From Elysia crispata (lineage: Eukaryota; Mollusca; Gastropoda; Plakobranchidae), in contig JAWDGP010001389.1 of assembly GCA_033675545.1 (NCBI GenBank), positions 508,501 through 572,500 on the forward strand: a stretch of 64,000 bases of DNA. The letters are read 5' to 3'. Made by a program: the position numbers and the translations under genes. Position 1 is the stretch's first letter. The number at the start of each line of letters is the position of its first letter. The notes under the pieces were generated by a model, which saw only the letters and a program-made list of their open reading frames with translations, was not told where the DNA came from and made no database searches. Below are positions 51,424-63,769 of this stretch, one piece after another.

Positions 51424-53295
51424 CAATATGAAAGCACTATAGCTCTTGGTTCTGTCTAAAATATGACGTGAAGTACTCTAGCTCTTGATTCTGTCTAAAA
51501 TATGACGTGAAGTACTCTAGCTCTTGGTTCTGTCTAAAATATAACGTGAAACACTCTAGCTCTTGGTTCTGTCTAAAATATAACGTGAAACACTCTAGCT
51601 CTTGGTTCTGTCTAAAATATAACGTGAAAAACTCTAGCTCTTGGTTGTGTCTAAAATATAATGTGAAACACTCTAGCTCTTGGTTCTGTCTAAAATATAG
51701 TGTGAAACACTCTAGCTTTTGGTTCTGTCTAAAATATGACGTGAAACACTCTAGCTTTTGGTTCTGTCTAAAATATAATGTGAAACACTCTAGCTTTTGG
51801 TTCTGTCTAAAATATAATATGAAACACTCTAGCTTTTGGTTCTGTCTAACACATGACGTGAAAAACTCTAGCTATTGGTTCTGTCTAAAATATAACGTGA
51901 AACACTCTAGCTTTTGGTTCTGTCTAAAATATGACGTGAAAAACTCTAGCTTTTGGTTCTGTCTAAAATATAATGTGAAACACTCTAGCTTTTGGTTCTG
52001 TCTAAAATATAATATGAAACACTCTAGCTTTTGGTTCTGTCTAAAATATAACGTGAAACACTCTAGCTTTTGGTTCTGTCTAAAATATAATGTGAAACAC
52101 TCTAGCTTTTGGTTCTGTCTAAAATATAATGTGAAACACTCTAGCTTTTGGTTCTGTCTAACACATGACGTGAAAAACTCTAGCTTTTGGTTCTGTCTAA
52201 AATATAACGTGAAACACTCTAGCTTTTGGTTCTGTCTAAAATATAATGTGAAACACTCTAGCTTTTGGTTCTGTCTAAAATATAATGTGAAACACTCTAG
52301 CTATTGGTTCTGTCTTAAATTTGACGTGAAAAACTCTAGCTCTTGGTTCTGTCTAAAATATGACGTGAAATACTCTAGCTCTTGGTTCTGTCTAAAATAT
52401 GACGTGAAATGCTTTAGCTATTGGTTCCATCTAAAATACAACGTGAAAAACTCCAGCTTATAGTTCTGTCTAAAATATAACCTGAAACACTCTACCTTAC
52501 ACTTCTATCTAAAATATAATGTGAAACACTCTAGTTCAGCATATCACTTGTAACACTAGCTATTGGTTCTGTTTAACATAAAAGTGAAAACACGCTCTGT
52601 TTCTGACTTTCGTTATATAATAGGAAAGCACTCTAGCTATTGTTTCTGTCTAACATACCACATAAAACACTTTAGCCTTCGCTCTGTCTAGCTATTAGTA
52701 TTAGTTCTGTCTAAAATAAGTAAACACTTTAGCTCTTGGTTCTGTCTAGCGTAAAAAGTGAAACGCTCTAGCTCTTAGCTCTGTCTAGCATAATACATGG
52801 AACACTTAAGCTCTTGGTTCTGTCAAGCGTAAAAAGTGAAACGCTCTAGCTCTTAGCTCTGTCTAGCATAATACATGAAACACTTAAGCTCTTGGTTGTG
52901 TCTAGCATATTAGCACGTGAAAATTTTGAGCTATTGGTTCTGACTAGAATATCACGTGGAACACTTAAGCTCTTGGTTGACTAGCATATCATGTGAGACA
53001 CTTGTTTCTTGTCCTATTTAACATATTATGTGAAACACTATAGCTCTTAGCTCTGACTAACACATCACGTGAACACTAGCTCTTTCTAACATATCATACC
53101 ACTCTAGCTCTTGGTTTTGACTAACATATCACGTGAAACACTTAATCTCTTGGTTTTGTCTAACATATCAGGTGAAAACTATCTAGCTCTGATCTCTAGC
53201 CCGCACATACCGTATAACGTAAAACCATCTAGCCCTTAACGTCGAAACAATCTAGCTATTGTTTCTGCCTAGCGTGTAACGCAAAGCTCTATGGC
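51424..53295. repeat. 39-bp minisatellite grading into decay
   Basis: From 51424 to about 52545 near-identical 39-bp units (CACTCTAGCTTTTGGTTCTG, then TCTAAAATATAACGTGAAA) repeat about 28 times. Beyond that, units drift in sequence and length but stay recognisable (CTCTAGCTCTTGGTTCTGTC-type) to about 53295. A pair of adjacent units is itself duplicated at about 52738-52895. The 39-bp period leaves a 318-codon plus-strand frame (13-residue unit with SSFWFCLKYNV). That frame simply covers the best-preserved half and is not taken as a gene. Confidence 0.96.
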
Positions 53296-53299
53296 TTTG

Positions 53300-56200
53300 A
53301 TTCATGTTTGTTACCGGTATCACCAACACTACAAATGCTATAGCTCGCAGTAAAGCACAACTCTTCAGTGTTTCCACATCTTCCGTACAAAGTAACGTTC
53401 TTGCCTAGATATTATGTCCGCTGTTAACGTGAAAACTTTAATTAAGTCGTGTTTTGTACTTGCAACATAACCAGTAAAACGGTTTGAAACAGGTCGCGCA
53501 GTTTGGGCACGGAACTGTAACATAATGGAAGTAAAATTGCGCAATGCATTTGTGTCGTCCATGCAAAGTTGCGTACTTTAATGGGGTCAAACATTACAAA
53601 CAGCTAGCTGGCCTGCAGCATCTGGCCGGCGCAGCTACAACTATTATCCATGTCTGGTACCCCGGAGGTCCTAAAACATGTATCAGACCCGAAAGGTAAA
53701 AATCTTGAAGCGATCGTTCGACGAACCTTATTATTTACAGAACATGCGTGTAACAGTTTCAAACCAGTGCAAGTAATTTAGTAGTGTTCTGCACCAGTTA
53801 AATGGTGTCAATATGATGTGCGTAATGCACCATTAAGTCGGATCATTGTCTTTGTATGATAGCTGTTCTAATTAGCGCGACTGTTCTAGGCTTCACTAGC
53901 AAGATCTTATCCCACCTTTGCAAAGGCGTGAGTCTGGAGTCTCGCGTTGTCGGCTTTTTCCTGCCTATGAGAGCTTGATTTTTTTAAGTGTTAGCAAAGC
54001 TTATATATCTTCTTGAAGTGACACATCGAAAAATTATCGATTTAAGCAAAGTTACTTTCACTAAAGATTGGCTAAGAATTGCAGAATACCGTTTTTGACG
54101 TGACCTGGGTAAAAAGCTTTCAACAAAACATTAAAAAAAAAAAGAAAAAAAAAACCTGTGCACCTCTGCTGGAGCAAACTAGCAGTTAGTACATTGCGTT
54201 ATCATTAATATCGTCCATCAGCTGAGCGTAGCGCCTGATCTCTGATTATATATATCACGACAAGATAAGAGGATCAACTACCGTAACAAAACAGTCCTGG
54301 CATCATTGAGTTAAATTAATGCTGCAAAGAGTCTTGCAATATCTCGACTAGATTAACAAGCGATGTCGCTCACTCTGCTAGCCAGTGCGGAGATCAAATC
54401 TCGGACTGAGGAGGCGATTAAAAAAAAAACACACTAAAGCATCTATTTCACCTGAGTGGTAAATGTTTCAACCCTATGGGTCGGCTGCTGGACGCAACCC
54501 AGCGAATAAACATCTACTTTACATGGTTGTGGCGCGGTACGGTGTGGCTGTATCGGAAATGTAGCGGGCTCTATGGTCCCCAGTGAAACTGTTATCTATC
54601 GCAAACACACTATCCCGATATTATATAAATGGCAACACTAACTAATTCTCACTGAGAATGCCGATATAATGATTATATTGAATTAGAATTAGTCAGTGAA
54701 GGGATTACATTCTACCATATACAAAATATGTGGGTATTGATTTTGCATTGAGCTATAAAATGATAGCTATACAACGCTAATGTTGTAACTATGCAGAGGT
54801 CAATAAGAGGAATGCATAGGTCAATCATGGCATTATTACCCTACATAAACAGATTACCGTTTACCGGTACTATACAATGGACTGGTCATGCAAGAGTTCA
54901 CTATCCGACACTAATTTAGAAAATGTTTGTTAACTTGCAGCTCAGATCTCAAACAACTAATAAAACGAATCTAGAGAATGTTCTCGTATAACAGTCTCAC
55001 AAAGATTTAGAGAAAGTTACACAATGTGCAATTACCTCTACACTATATAGTGAAAAAGTGAATTTTCTCATTATATAGAAAGAAAATTAAATTATTTTAT
55101 ATTGACGAGAATGTCTCAAAATTATATTCATTATGCTTAATCACTCGGTTTGAAAAAAAAATACAATTTTTTTTCAATGGAAATATTTCCACCTCGGAAG
55201 TTTTTTGATACACACAAATTCCTTAAAGGTAATTATATATCACGGTACTCTTTATAACTATTAGAGTGAATTTCGGCCCAAGTACGCCCAACCCAAGGTG
55301 AAAGACAATGGCTAGATAGACAGGCATGTTGTGACTGGGAGAGAAACGAGTGCTATGATGACAAAATTCGTAGTTTACCATGCAAACAGTGAAGAATAAC
55401 TTATCACTATCTTTTGATATTTTTTTTTTTTGTATTTTACACCGAGTTTAAGAAAAAAACATGTTACCGATAACACCATGAATAGTGATACTAGGCTTTT
55501 CGGGTTATCTTTAGCTTGTAAGTCATCCAACAATATTTCTTTCAAAAATAAAAAGATCGAAACTTTTAATGTCAAAAAGTGTTACTCAAAAGCCAAAGCA
55601 TATTATTCAAGTTTTTTGGGTTTTTTTTTCCAGCCAACCTATGTTCTTTCTCTAGGGACAAGGACTCAATAGGAGACATGTTCACCACAAGGTAAATAAA
55701 GGTTCTCTGTCCTTCCTCCTAAAATTTTTATTTGATAATAAACTCTCAAAAAATCTAGAACTACCCGTGCGTCTCAACCCCGCGATGAGAATTACATGGA
55801 AGGAAAACTGTGTAAAAAGGACACGTGACGACCGCTTCCCTGTGGTCTCCATTGACCGATATCTCAGGCAGAGAGGACAAAAAGCCAAGGCGACATTCGT
55901 TCCGCTGAAAACAGCTCCTCCGCAACCTCTTCAGTTGCAAATTTTCACAAACAGCAAAGAGGAAAAGAAAAAAAAAGAAAGAAATAGCATCCATGCATAA
56001 TTTTTTAAGCAGTTTTTTCGCCTCAAAACTTAAATAATCTGCGGTAAATAGTGCATGAATTCTATAACGCGACATACAGAAAAAGAAAATTAAAACTGAC
56101 AGCACGTCGTTTGCAAGCGTCTTTGTGGTGAGGGAAAGCATAAAAATGGTACATGTACTACCGTTGATTCTCCTCTTCAGAAACAGTGGTTTAGTGCATG

Positions 56201-56430
56201 CCATGTCTAGATCTACAGCCATCTACGTGAAGAGAGCGAATCATATGAGGCCGTCCTCACTAAGTTGAACAAGGAACATTATGGGTTGGTGGTCTAGGGC
56301 TTTGCTGACTGAGCTTCCGAGCGTTAGTGGAAGCGTTCAGCGCCATCGAAGAGACCGGGCCGTGCGATCTGCTTGGAATTTGAACAACAAAACCGATATG
56401 AGGTGACAGTTTAGTTAGGGAGATAAACCG
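53300..56430. other. No gene recognised
   Basis: About 3 kb of AT-rich DNA with A runs near 54132-54154 and T runs. Overlapping open frames at 55680-56220 on both strands have no domain. No exon or element was recognised. Confidence 0.5.
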
Positions 56431-56437
56431 CGAGAGC

Positions 56438-56560
56438 ATCAACGTGGCACAGATGTTACCACCTATGCTGTGATTGGTAAGACGTGCAGGTTCGAATCCT
56501 AAGTAATTTTTTATCGTGACAAGGTCCGGGTTTCATCTCACTCGATCTCTGAGACAGGGA
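56438..56560 (+). mobile_element. tRNA-like SINE head, possible
   Basis: A box A-like TGGCACAGATGT (56445-56456) and a perfect box B GGTTCGAATCC (56489-56499) stand 44 bp apart, the spacing of an internal RNA polymerase III promoter. The flanking bases do not form a full cloverleaf (weak acceptor and T stems), so this is more likely a tRNA-derived SINE remnant than a tRNA gene. Its 3' limit is unclear. Confidence 0.3.
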
Positions 56561-56564
56561 AAGC

Positions 56565-57770
56565 ACATGTGTTAGGAGAGGCAACCTTGTGGAAGAGAGC
56601 AACAGTCATAAATGCGGACATACTGAAACTAAAATGTTTATGGACAGAAATAAAGGATCACAAGACCGAAAGTACTGACCAATAACGCTCGTATAATTAT
56701 GTACGGTTATAATCTTCTTCAACTTACTAATTTGGATTTCGGCTCTGACGGCCTCTGTACGTAGAGATCTCCGCTCAAAGACGTGCTCTTAGTAAACGAC
56801 GGCGGAAAGAGCGTCAAATGAAGGTGTGGAATAAATGTTTTAATAAAACATAAAATGTTCGTTGCAAAAACGCCCACATAAACAAATTGAGCCAATTTTT
56901 ACAGACCTTTGAAAAATAAGTCCACTAACAAAACTAACACAGTATCGCCTGAATATTGCTACACACACTATGTCTGGGTCTCCGTACCGCTAGATGACAG
57001 AAACCACGGGCTTAAGCAGGCACACAATCAGTTGCTGTAAATCTTTACAGCGCACAGACCAAGAGCTTTGAAATTAAAAAAAATACGATCGAAACAATCT
57101 AGATCTACATAAAAATCATTGAAACTGAAGTCGTTTCAAGACGCTAACAAATGAGAGAATGAAGTAAAAATTACGTCGAAACATTTGTCTGCTACACAGA
57201 TCTAGATCCTACTCTTCTCAATGCGGCGAGCAGAAGGATGGTCCTATGCACTGTTTAAATGGGTCAAAACCATACACTATGTGAATCTAAATATCTTTGC
57301 AATCTAAACTGACCTCGCGACCTTGGCAAGTAACACCCTACCATCCAGAAACCCACCCCCCACCTGTCGAGAGATTGGTCAGTAGAGACCCAGCTCTGGC
57401 CACAGTCACTGTGGTAGCCAGCGAGTTTACCACGACGTTGATCAGGCTGAGATCCAATATGATTTGTTTAATTACACAGACAAGACAGTGTGGCCGGAAC
57501 CCATCTCATAGTTTAGCACTGCATAAGTGCATAGCTGGCTATGAGGGCGAGACACAATCTTTATTCCGTGGTTGCGCTGAATGCCCAGATTCAACTGGAT
57601 AAATGAGTACTTTTATTTTAATCTCAACAGTTACATTTCGACAGGAACCACCCATCTCAAGGTTGCTGACATTATGCTGTTGCGATTTTTAATTAATTAT
57701 CATCCCCTCGATCTCTGTCTCATCTGAGAATTAAACATAATTATTGTTAAAACAGCTATGTGTGATACAG
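56565..57770. other. No gene recognised
   Basis: An open frame of about 100 codons at 57297-57602 (+) has balanced composition but no family I know. The rest is AT-rich. Confidence 0.4.
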
Positions 57771-57774
57771 GCAG

Positions 57775-57863
57775 AACTATCTCTATCCCCTCCATTCCTG
57801 CCACTTCTACGCCCATATGAACCTCCCTCCAGAGGTAGCTTCTCTGAGAGAAATCACAATCAG
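57775..57863 (+). CDS. Candidate internal exon beside a splice-motif array
   Basis: An 89-bp open segment lies between an acceptor-like ACAGGCAG| (ending 57774) and a strong donor ATCAG|GTAAGA (57864). It would encode a peptide with HSCHFYAHMNLPPEVASLRE. The composition is plausible for coding, and both splice sites fall exactly at its limits. The acceptor lacks a pyrimidine tract. The donor sequence is the same motif that is multiplied in the adjacent minisatellite, so the match could come from the repeat itself. I do not recognise the peptide. Confidence 0.22.
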
Positions 57864-57895
57864 GTAAGAGCTCAGTCTGTTATCTTTCAAATGCA

Positions 57896-58283
57896 ATCAA
57901 CCACCATCAGGTAATCTCTACTGTAAGCAACCACCATCAGGTAATGCTGTGTTCACAGCTATTTCTCTACTGTAAGCAACCACCATCAGGTAGGTGTTCT
58001 GTTCATAGGTATTTCTCTACTGTAAGCAACCACCATCAGGTAATGTTGTGTTCACAGGTATTTCTCTACTGCAACCAACCATCACCAGGTAATTGTAGTG
58101 TTCACGGGTATTTCTCTACTGCAACCAACCATCATCAGGTAAGTGTAATGTTCACAGGTATTTCTCTACTGCAACCAACCATCATCAGGTAAGTGTAATG
58201 TTCACAGGTATTTCTCTACTGCAACCAACCATCATCAGGTTAGTGTAGTGTTCACGGGTATTTCTTTACTGCAACCAGCCAGG
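57896..58283. repeat. 50-bp minisatellite of splice-site-like units, about 8
   Basis: Units read TATTTCTCTACTGCAACCAA, then CCATCATCAGGTAAGTGTAA, then TGTTCACAGG. Eight to nine copies place CAGGTAA/CAGGTAG/CAGGTTA at 57908, 57938, 57987, 58037, 58086, 58136, 58186, 58236 and 58280. The first interval is shorter. Several copies give a perfect CAG|GTAAGT donor directly after a pyrimidine-rich stretch. Confidence 0.95.
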
Positions 58284-58289
58284 TAAGTG

Positions 58290-61200
58290 ACATCATGGCG
58301 TTTTTCGTCGCCACCAGTCAAACTTCGATGCAACAGCCCCTTTCAATATTATTTGCAGGAACTGAAGTAACCTCGTTCTTCATAAACAGTTCCTGCAGTA
58401 TAGCCATACGACGAGCATGGCGAGGTGTGAGGATTTGTTTCACCCAACACATTGGCCCAGACATGGGCTGAGAAAGAACGAGCCCTGCAGTAAAGATAAG
58501 GTTTCAGGTGGCCCCGTTGGTCACTTACAGCCCCCAACTTGTTTACTATCTGACAGGATTAGGTGCAAGAGGGTCGGGTGACCTTGCTTACAAAGTCTTC
58601 ACGTTTGTTTGTTTTTTCCTTGTTTTTTTTCCTTTTTTTTTTTTTGTTTTTTATTTGTTTTTTTACGAGTATATTATATACATTGACTGTTGTTTAGCCT
58701 TTTACGTACCAAAGTATAGGCCTACATGGAATTGCCCCGGGGAAAGTCAAAGAGAGCAATATCTGGTTCTATTTGGTATTTTAAAAACTCCTTAATAAAA
58801 TAATGCCGCACCAAAACATTCAAAGAGTAAAGTTATATAGGTCAAGTGGGCCCGAGTTAAGTTCAAGCAACTTGAAGAAAATCTTTCCTATTTTGGTGCC
58901 TGGTGGTTGGCGCTTGAGCTATGACCAACTCAGAATCATTCTAGCGTTCCGACACCATTATTTTCTTGGCTTCAGTAGGAAATAGGAAAAGAGCTTGCAA
59001 GTTTGTTACTGCACCTAAGTAACTGGTCCTAGGCCCTGAGATCTCTCAGAGAAACAATGTGATAAGAGTGCCGAGCTTTAATAAAACTGAATAAAAACCA
59101 AGATTGATAAGCATGTATGGTATCTGGGGTTACAGACAGGGTTCACGAGAAGGATCACACCTACAGTCATCCTCTTTGCCTTTCAAAAACACCACTGACT
59201 GTCTTCGGCATTGTCTCATTTTCGTTGATGATTTAAAACGCGCTCCATGTTTCTCCATGTTTCTCCATGTTTCTCCCTGTTTTCTTCCCCAGTTTCTCTG
59301 ATCTCGAAACATCCAAACAAACACAACGAAGGGCGGGTCAGGACTCGCATGATCAGAACAACGTGTTTTAGTTTTTGCTCATTGCTCGGGAGTTATTTCT
59401 CTCTGCACTTGACCCCTCGAGCCTGCTCTAATCAAGATATGGGAACAAACAAATCACCGCCCGATACTTGATATATTTCCAGGATTCTTCACATGAAACT
59501 AAAACAGCACCTGGTACACGATTGAGCAGCCGTGTCAGTCTCACAGCAGTTCTCTTTGGTTCCTGCTGCACGTTGTATCTTGTTCTTGGAGTCCAGGGCG
59601 TGATGTATTCTGATACTTCACATTGGTATCAATTCCATGGCGAGTCTACACCGTCAGGTTTCGGCCTGAGCCAGTTACGGTAGTCTAGGCCAGCACCATT
59701 TTCCCGTTTCCAACTCCAAATGTCTGGAGTGTATTATTGTTACTTGAGTGTTTATCATGATTCTAATTGAGTTGTATAATCCTCTTGCTTCCAACTCAAT
59801 AGCACACCAGGACTGTTTGGTAGCCACTCATATTAGGGATTGTTTCAACAGACAGGTAAATATGACTCGGGCCTGAACCGGACAGGGGAGGAGGACAAAG
59901 ATGAGACCCCATAATATCCGTGATGGTTCAATGATACACCCCACCTTTTTTCCCTATCTTTGCTACTATGATAGTATCAGCATCCACCGTGATGAGTTTG
60001 TACATGATTTTGTATTTCTCTCGCGTCATGGTTTTAATGCTTGCTTTTCTTGATAACCGCGTCCTTCCAACTGAGATCACATGGCTGTGGGTGTTACAGG
60101 TCTCAAATACACACGGTTATTCAAGACAGTGTTGATACGGCAGCCTGTGCCTGCCCATTACTTAACTCGATTGGTCACGCCCGTGCCGCGACCTGCCTCA
60201 CGTACCCGCTGGCAGTTTAAGGTTGGTTTGTTTACAGAAAGATGATCATTTGTGGTTTGCATGATAGGGTTGAGTAAATTTATTTTGGTTAAATAAACGA
60301 ATTATGCATAGCAGGCAGTTACTCTGCCTAATCTCAACGGCTGAGTGTTTTTTTTTTTTTTTTTCTCTTAAACCGCCAGCCGAATGCATGTGTGGTTTAT
60401 TTTTAAGAGAATGTTCGAGGACGTGGGAGTGGAAAAGAAAGCAAACAAGTCCTTAGCAATTACAAATTCATGTAAATTAAAACAATTTTTGGGAATTAAG
60501 ATGCTTAATTATCTGAACACGAATAATTTAGATCCTGCTGTGTAGATGTTCTTATACGATAAGAAATCTTAGCTTTTTCTCTATCTTGGTTAAATATAAC
60601 ATTATCCTTAACGAACTCGATCAAACCATCCAGCGCTGATTGTTCAGGGTAGTATTAATTTTATGGAATGACAGGCTGTGAGAAAACAACCAGGTCTCAC
60701 AAACCAGAGCGTGCTCTCAGGGAGCTGTGTGCTGACTTGACCTACTTCCAATTATGCCTTAACCTGAAGATAAATTCTCTTGAGACTTCAGTGAAGAGGA
60801 CGCTTCGGTTCTTTATCGGGTTTATAACTGGCCCAATTTCGCAGTCAAAAATTGTCACGTTTTCCGACCTTGTTTATTCTATTGACACTTCCATTTGAAA
60901 GGTCCAGGAGAGAAAAAAATCACCGAGATTATTTGGTGTAGAGATTATTGAAAATGTGCTTAAAGCTATGCGGGATTTCTTTTGTTTGTTTTGTGGTGTA
61001 CAAAGTTGTATACATTATTGCTATGTTCTTCGTAAATGATGGTGGAAACATATAATGCTGCATTTCCTGTGCAAATATAGATTGCTTTAGGCAACAACGT
61101 TTCAGTAAACTCTTGTTGGTGGGAAGGATGAATAATGAGAACATGGATTCAGTCATGTAGGAGCTTTACACAAAAGGTATTCACTAACGATTTTCTCCCT

Positions 61201-61720
61201 CTACTTTTAACCTTAACGTTAGGCACACAATCGAGCTCAATGAACTTGTTTATTGTATGCGCTCCGGAGGTTTATAACTTTGCAGGAAAACTCGAGCTAA
61301 ACTATTTTTAGTCAAGGTGCGATGTTTTTTCTTGGGTAGGTCTGGATTTAAACGCCGAAAACTTGCTTGTCGAGAGACCCGCGACCATAATATAGCGCTA
61401 GGTCGATATTCTTTCAGGTTCAATACACTTCTCTGCCAGCCGATATCAAAACAATGCCTGCAATCAGCCCGCAAGTTATCACATTCTGCTGAAAACTTTG
61501 AAACTTTCAGTGGACGGTGATTCCATGATGTTCACGTGCAACTCACCTCGTCACCCATATATATTATGTTCATTTGAATGTAAATGGAACGTTTCATTGT
61601 CCCAGGGGCATTGCTTGAACACATTATTGTGAGGAGTGGTATTTATAGTGTTAATAAATACATAAATGGCAGTCAATTGAACGGTGACAAGAAACAGGAA
61701 TGGTACGAGATAGAAAAACA
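58290..61720. other. No gene recognised
   Basis: AT-rich DNA with T-rich low complexity at 58606-58665. A four-copy 10-bp repeat CTCCATGTTT lies at 59242-59281 and a T run at 60348-60364. Short open frames show no domain. Confidence 0.5.
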
Positions 61721-61722
61721 CA

Positions 61723-61727
<5 letters not shown>

Positions 61728-61799
<72 letters not shown>
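61728..61799. repeat. (GA)n microsatellite
   Basis: About 70 bp of GA. Confidence 0.95.
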
Positions 61800-61802
<3 letters not shown>

Positions 61803-61883
61803 TTGAAATTGATGATAGCCTCTTGAAGAACCCTGCGTCCACTTCACTTGATAACAGCCAGTTTATCTCTTAACCGCCATGAC

Positions 61884-61910
61884 AGGTCAAACTCGGGTCA
61901 GGCAAGGTCA
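61884..61910 (+). promoter_or_regulatory. Nuclear-receptor half-site triplet (DR5 plus DR4)
   Basis: AGGTCA (61884-61889), GGGTCA (61895-61900) and AGGTCA (61905-61910) lie in the same orientation with spacers of exactly 5 and 4 bp. A fourth GGGTCA occurs at 61995-62000. DR5 is the classic retinoic-acid-receptor/RXR arrangement and DR4 suits thyroid or LXR-type heterodimers. The motifs are seen; binding and target gene are inference. Confidence 0.4.
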
Positions 61911-61914
61911 ACTC

Positions 61915-62525
61915 TGCAGTGCTGGGGCTGGACAAGGCAAGATATAGACACCGCCCAAGGCAGGCTTCAGAGAGCAGGCTGGTGATGACCAGAGGGTCAA
62001 GACTTGCTCGTATCGTGGACCTCCCGCCCCAGGGTGGACTGGCTCGGTGACGCAACTTCTCGAGTGAAGAGGACCCGGTGGAAGACTGCAGACAGTCACT
62101 ACCTGTTATCAACTTGCGCTTGCTTTAATTGCTTGACCAGTATCAGGGATAGAATTGAATGTTCACTGTTGAATTACACAACAATAGGCATAGGCCTAGA
62201 GAAACACAAGTAGAATTTCCATTATGCGACTTCTTACAAATTACCAAACCTCAGTTCCTACATTAAGATTAGGTCGCTAATTTTGTGAAATCCAAACCCA
62301 TAATTTATTAATCCTTCCGATAAATTATTTTCGTTTAGGTTTTAATTAATGGACAGCAATGAATTTCCGAAAGACAATACACCGTCAGGCAACATTTTTT
62401 CGGGAACCCATAACCTTCTAACAAACACTCAAAAGGATTTGAAAATAGATTAGGAAAAATAAAGAATTGATGGATTTCTTGAATTTGGTCTCCCAAAGCA
62501 ACCTTCTCGCATCCTATCTGTCAAT
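61915..62525. other. No gene recognised
   Basis: The first 190 bp are GC-rich and open on the minus strand in two frames without recognisable domains. The rest is AT-rich. Confidence 0.45.
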
Positions 62526-62532
62526 CCATATC

Positions 62533-63105
62533 CATTAGATTTTCGAAATAGAGCCACGATATTCTCTGAACAAATGCATTGGTCGATATAGAGCCATGAT
62601 AGTCTACGAGCAAAACATTTCTCGATATAAAGCCACGATATTTTCTGAACAAATGCATTGTCGATAAAGAGCCACGATAATCTCTTATCAAATGATTTCT
62701 CGATATAAAGCCACGATAATCTCTTATCAAATGATTTCTTGATATAGAGCCACGAGAATCTCTTATCAAATGATTCCTCGATATAAAGCCACGATAATCT
62801 CTTATCAAATGATTTCTCGATATAAAGCCAAGATAATCTCTTATCAAATGATTTCTCGATATAGAGCCACGATAATCTCTTATCAAATGATTTCTCGATA
62901 TAGAGCCATGGGAGACTCGGAGCAAAGGATTTCTCGATATAGAGCCACGATAATCTCTTATCAAATGACTTCTTGATATAGAGCCACGATAATTTCTTAT
63001 CAAATGATTTCTCGATATAGAGCCAAGATAATCTCTTATCAAATGATTTCTCGATATAGAGCCAAGATAATCTCTAATCAAATGATTTCACGATATGAAA
63101 TATGA
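62533..63105. repeat. 39-bp minisatellite, about 14 units
   Basis: The unit contains CTCGATATAGAGCCACGATA and TCTTATCAAATGATTT. Edge units are diverged (62533-62660), while the central ones differ by a few bases. It is unrelated to the 39-bp array at 51.4 kb. A 186-codon minus-strand frame (13-residue unit with RGSISRNHLI) follows from the period. Confidence 0.96.
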
Positions 63106-63109
63106 TAGT

Positions 63110-63690
63110 TCGACGAGCTATACGGTACAGATCTATAGCAAAACTTACATTACGTGACATACTGGAGTCTTCACGCCCCGAAGTTAATTTCTCGCAATGC
63201 ATTATCAAGTGACTTCGAGGTTTGACTCTGTTAGCCCGAAAGCATCATACAGCTGCACTAAAAAAAAAAAGGACCGAATAAATGCATCAAAAAGTTTAAA
63301 AAAGAAAAAAAACTAGATGAGTTGGAGCGATAGAAAGTTTATATAACCCGAGTCGTTCACACCTAGATACCCTCGCATAAGGCTGACTTGTCGGTGAGTA
63401 ATGTGATACAATTCATAATCCTCTTGATAAGTAATCTTGCGCGGGGAGGAAAACATTTCACTTTCAAAGCGCATAATTAACGTTTCGTGTTTACCTAGAT
63501 TTACCTCGTGCCGCTCCGTAACTGATGTAAAACAATATGGTTTAACTCTAATAACTGTGCACTTGTACTTTGTAGCACATGTGCGTCAATTAATGAGTAC
63601 GTTACGCCCCCTAGTTTTCCTGTCCGCGTCTTTCCACCTAGCAGCCAAGGATAAGGATGCTTCGATGAGATCTAACCTCACCTCGGGATA
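63110..63690. other. No gene recognised
   Basis: AT-rich DNA with A runs near 63260 and 63302. Confidence 0.5.
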
Positions 63691-63694
63691 GTCT

Positions 63695-63765
63695 ACCACT
63701 GGATCGAGCCCTGAGGCTCCTTACTACATGCCAGCACTCTACCGACAGAGCCATCTGGAGCTCAC
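63695..63765 (-). mobile_element. tRNA-derived SINE head
   Basis: Read on the minus strand, a box A TGGCTCTGTCGG (63753-63742) precedes a box B GGGCTCGATCC (63711-63701) by 42 bp, as in RNA polymerase III promoters. The preceding GCTCCAGA resembles a tRNA 5' end. The cloverleaf is imperfect, which favours a SINE head over a functional tRNA. The body should lie below 63700; I cannot define its end. Confidence 0.4.
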
Positions 63766-63769
63766 TCTG

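Noticed and set aside
51507-52463. 318-codon plus-strand frame
   Set aside because: Entirely a 39-bp tandem repeat; ends where the array begins to decay.
62521-63081. 186-codon minus-strand frame
   Set aside because: Entirely a 39-bp tandem repeat with no start or splice context.
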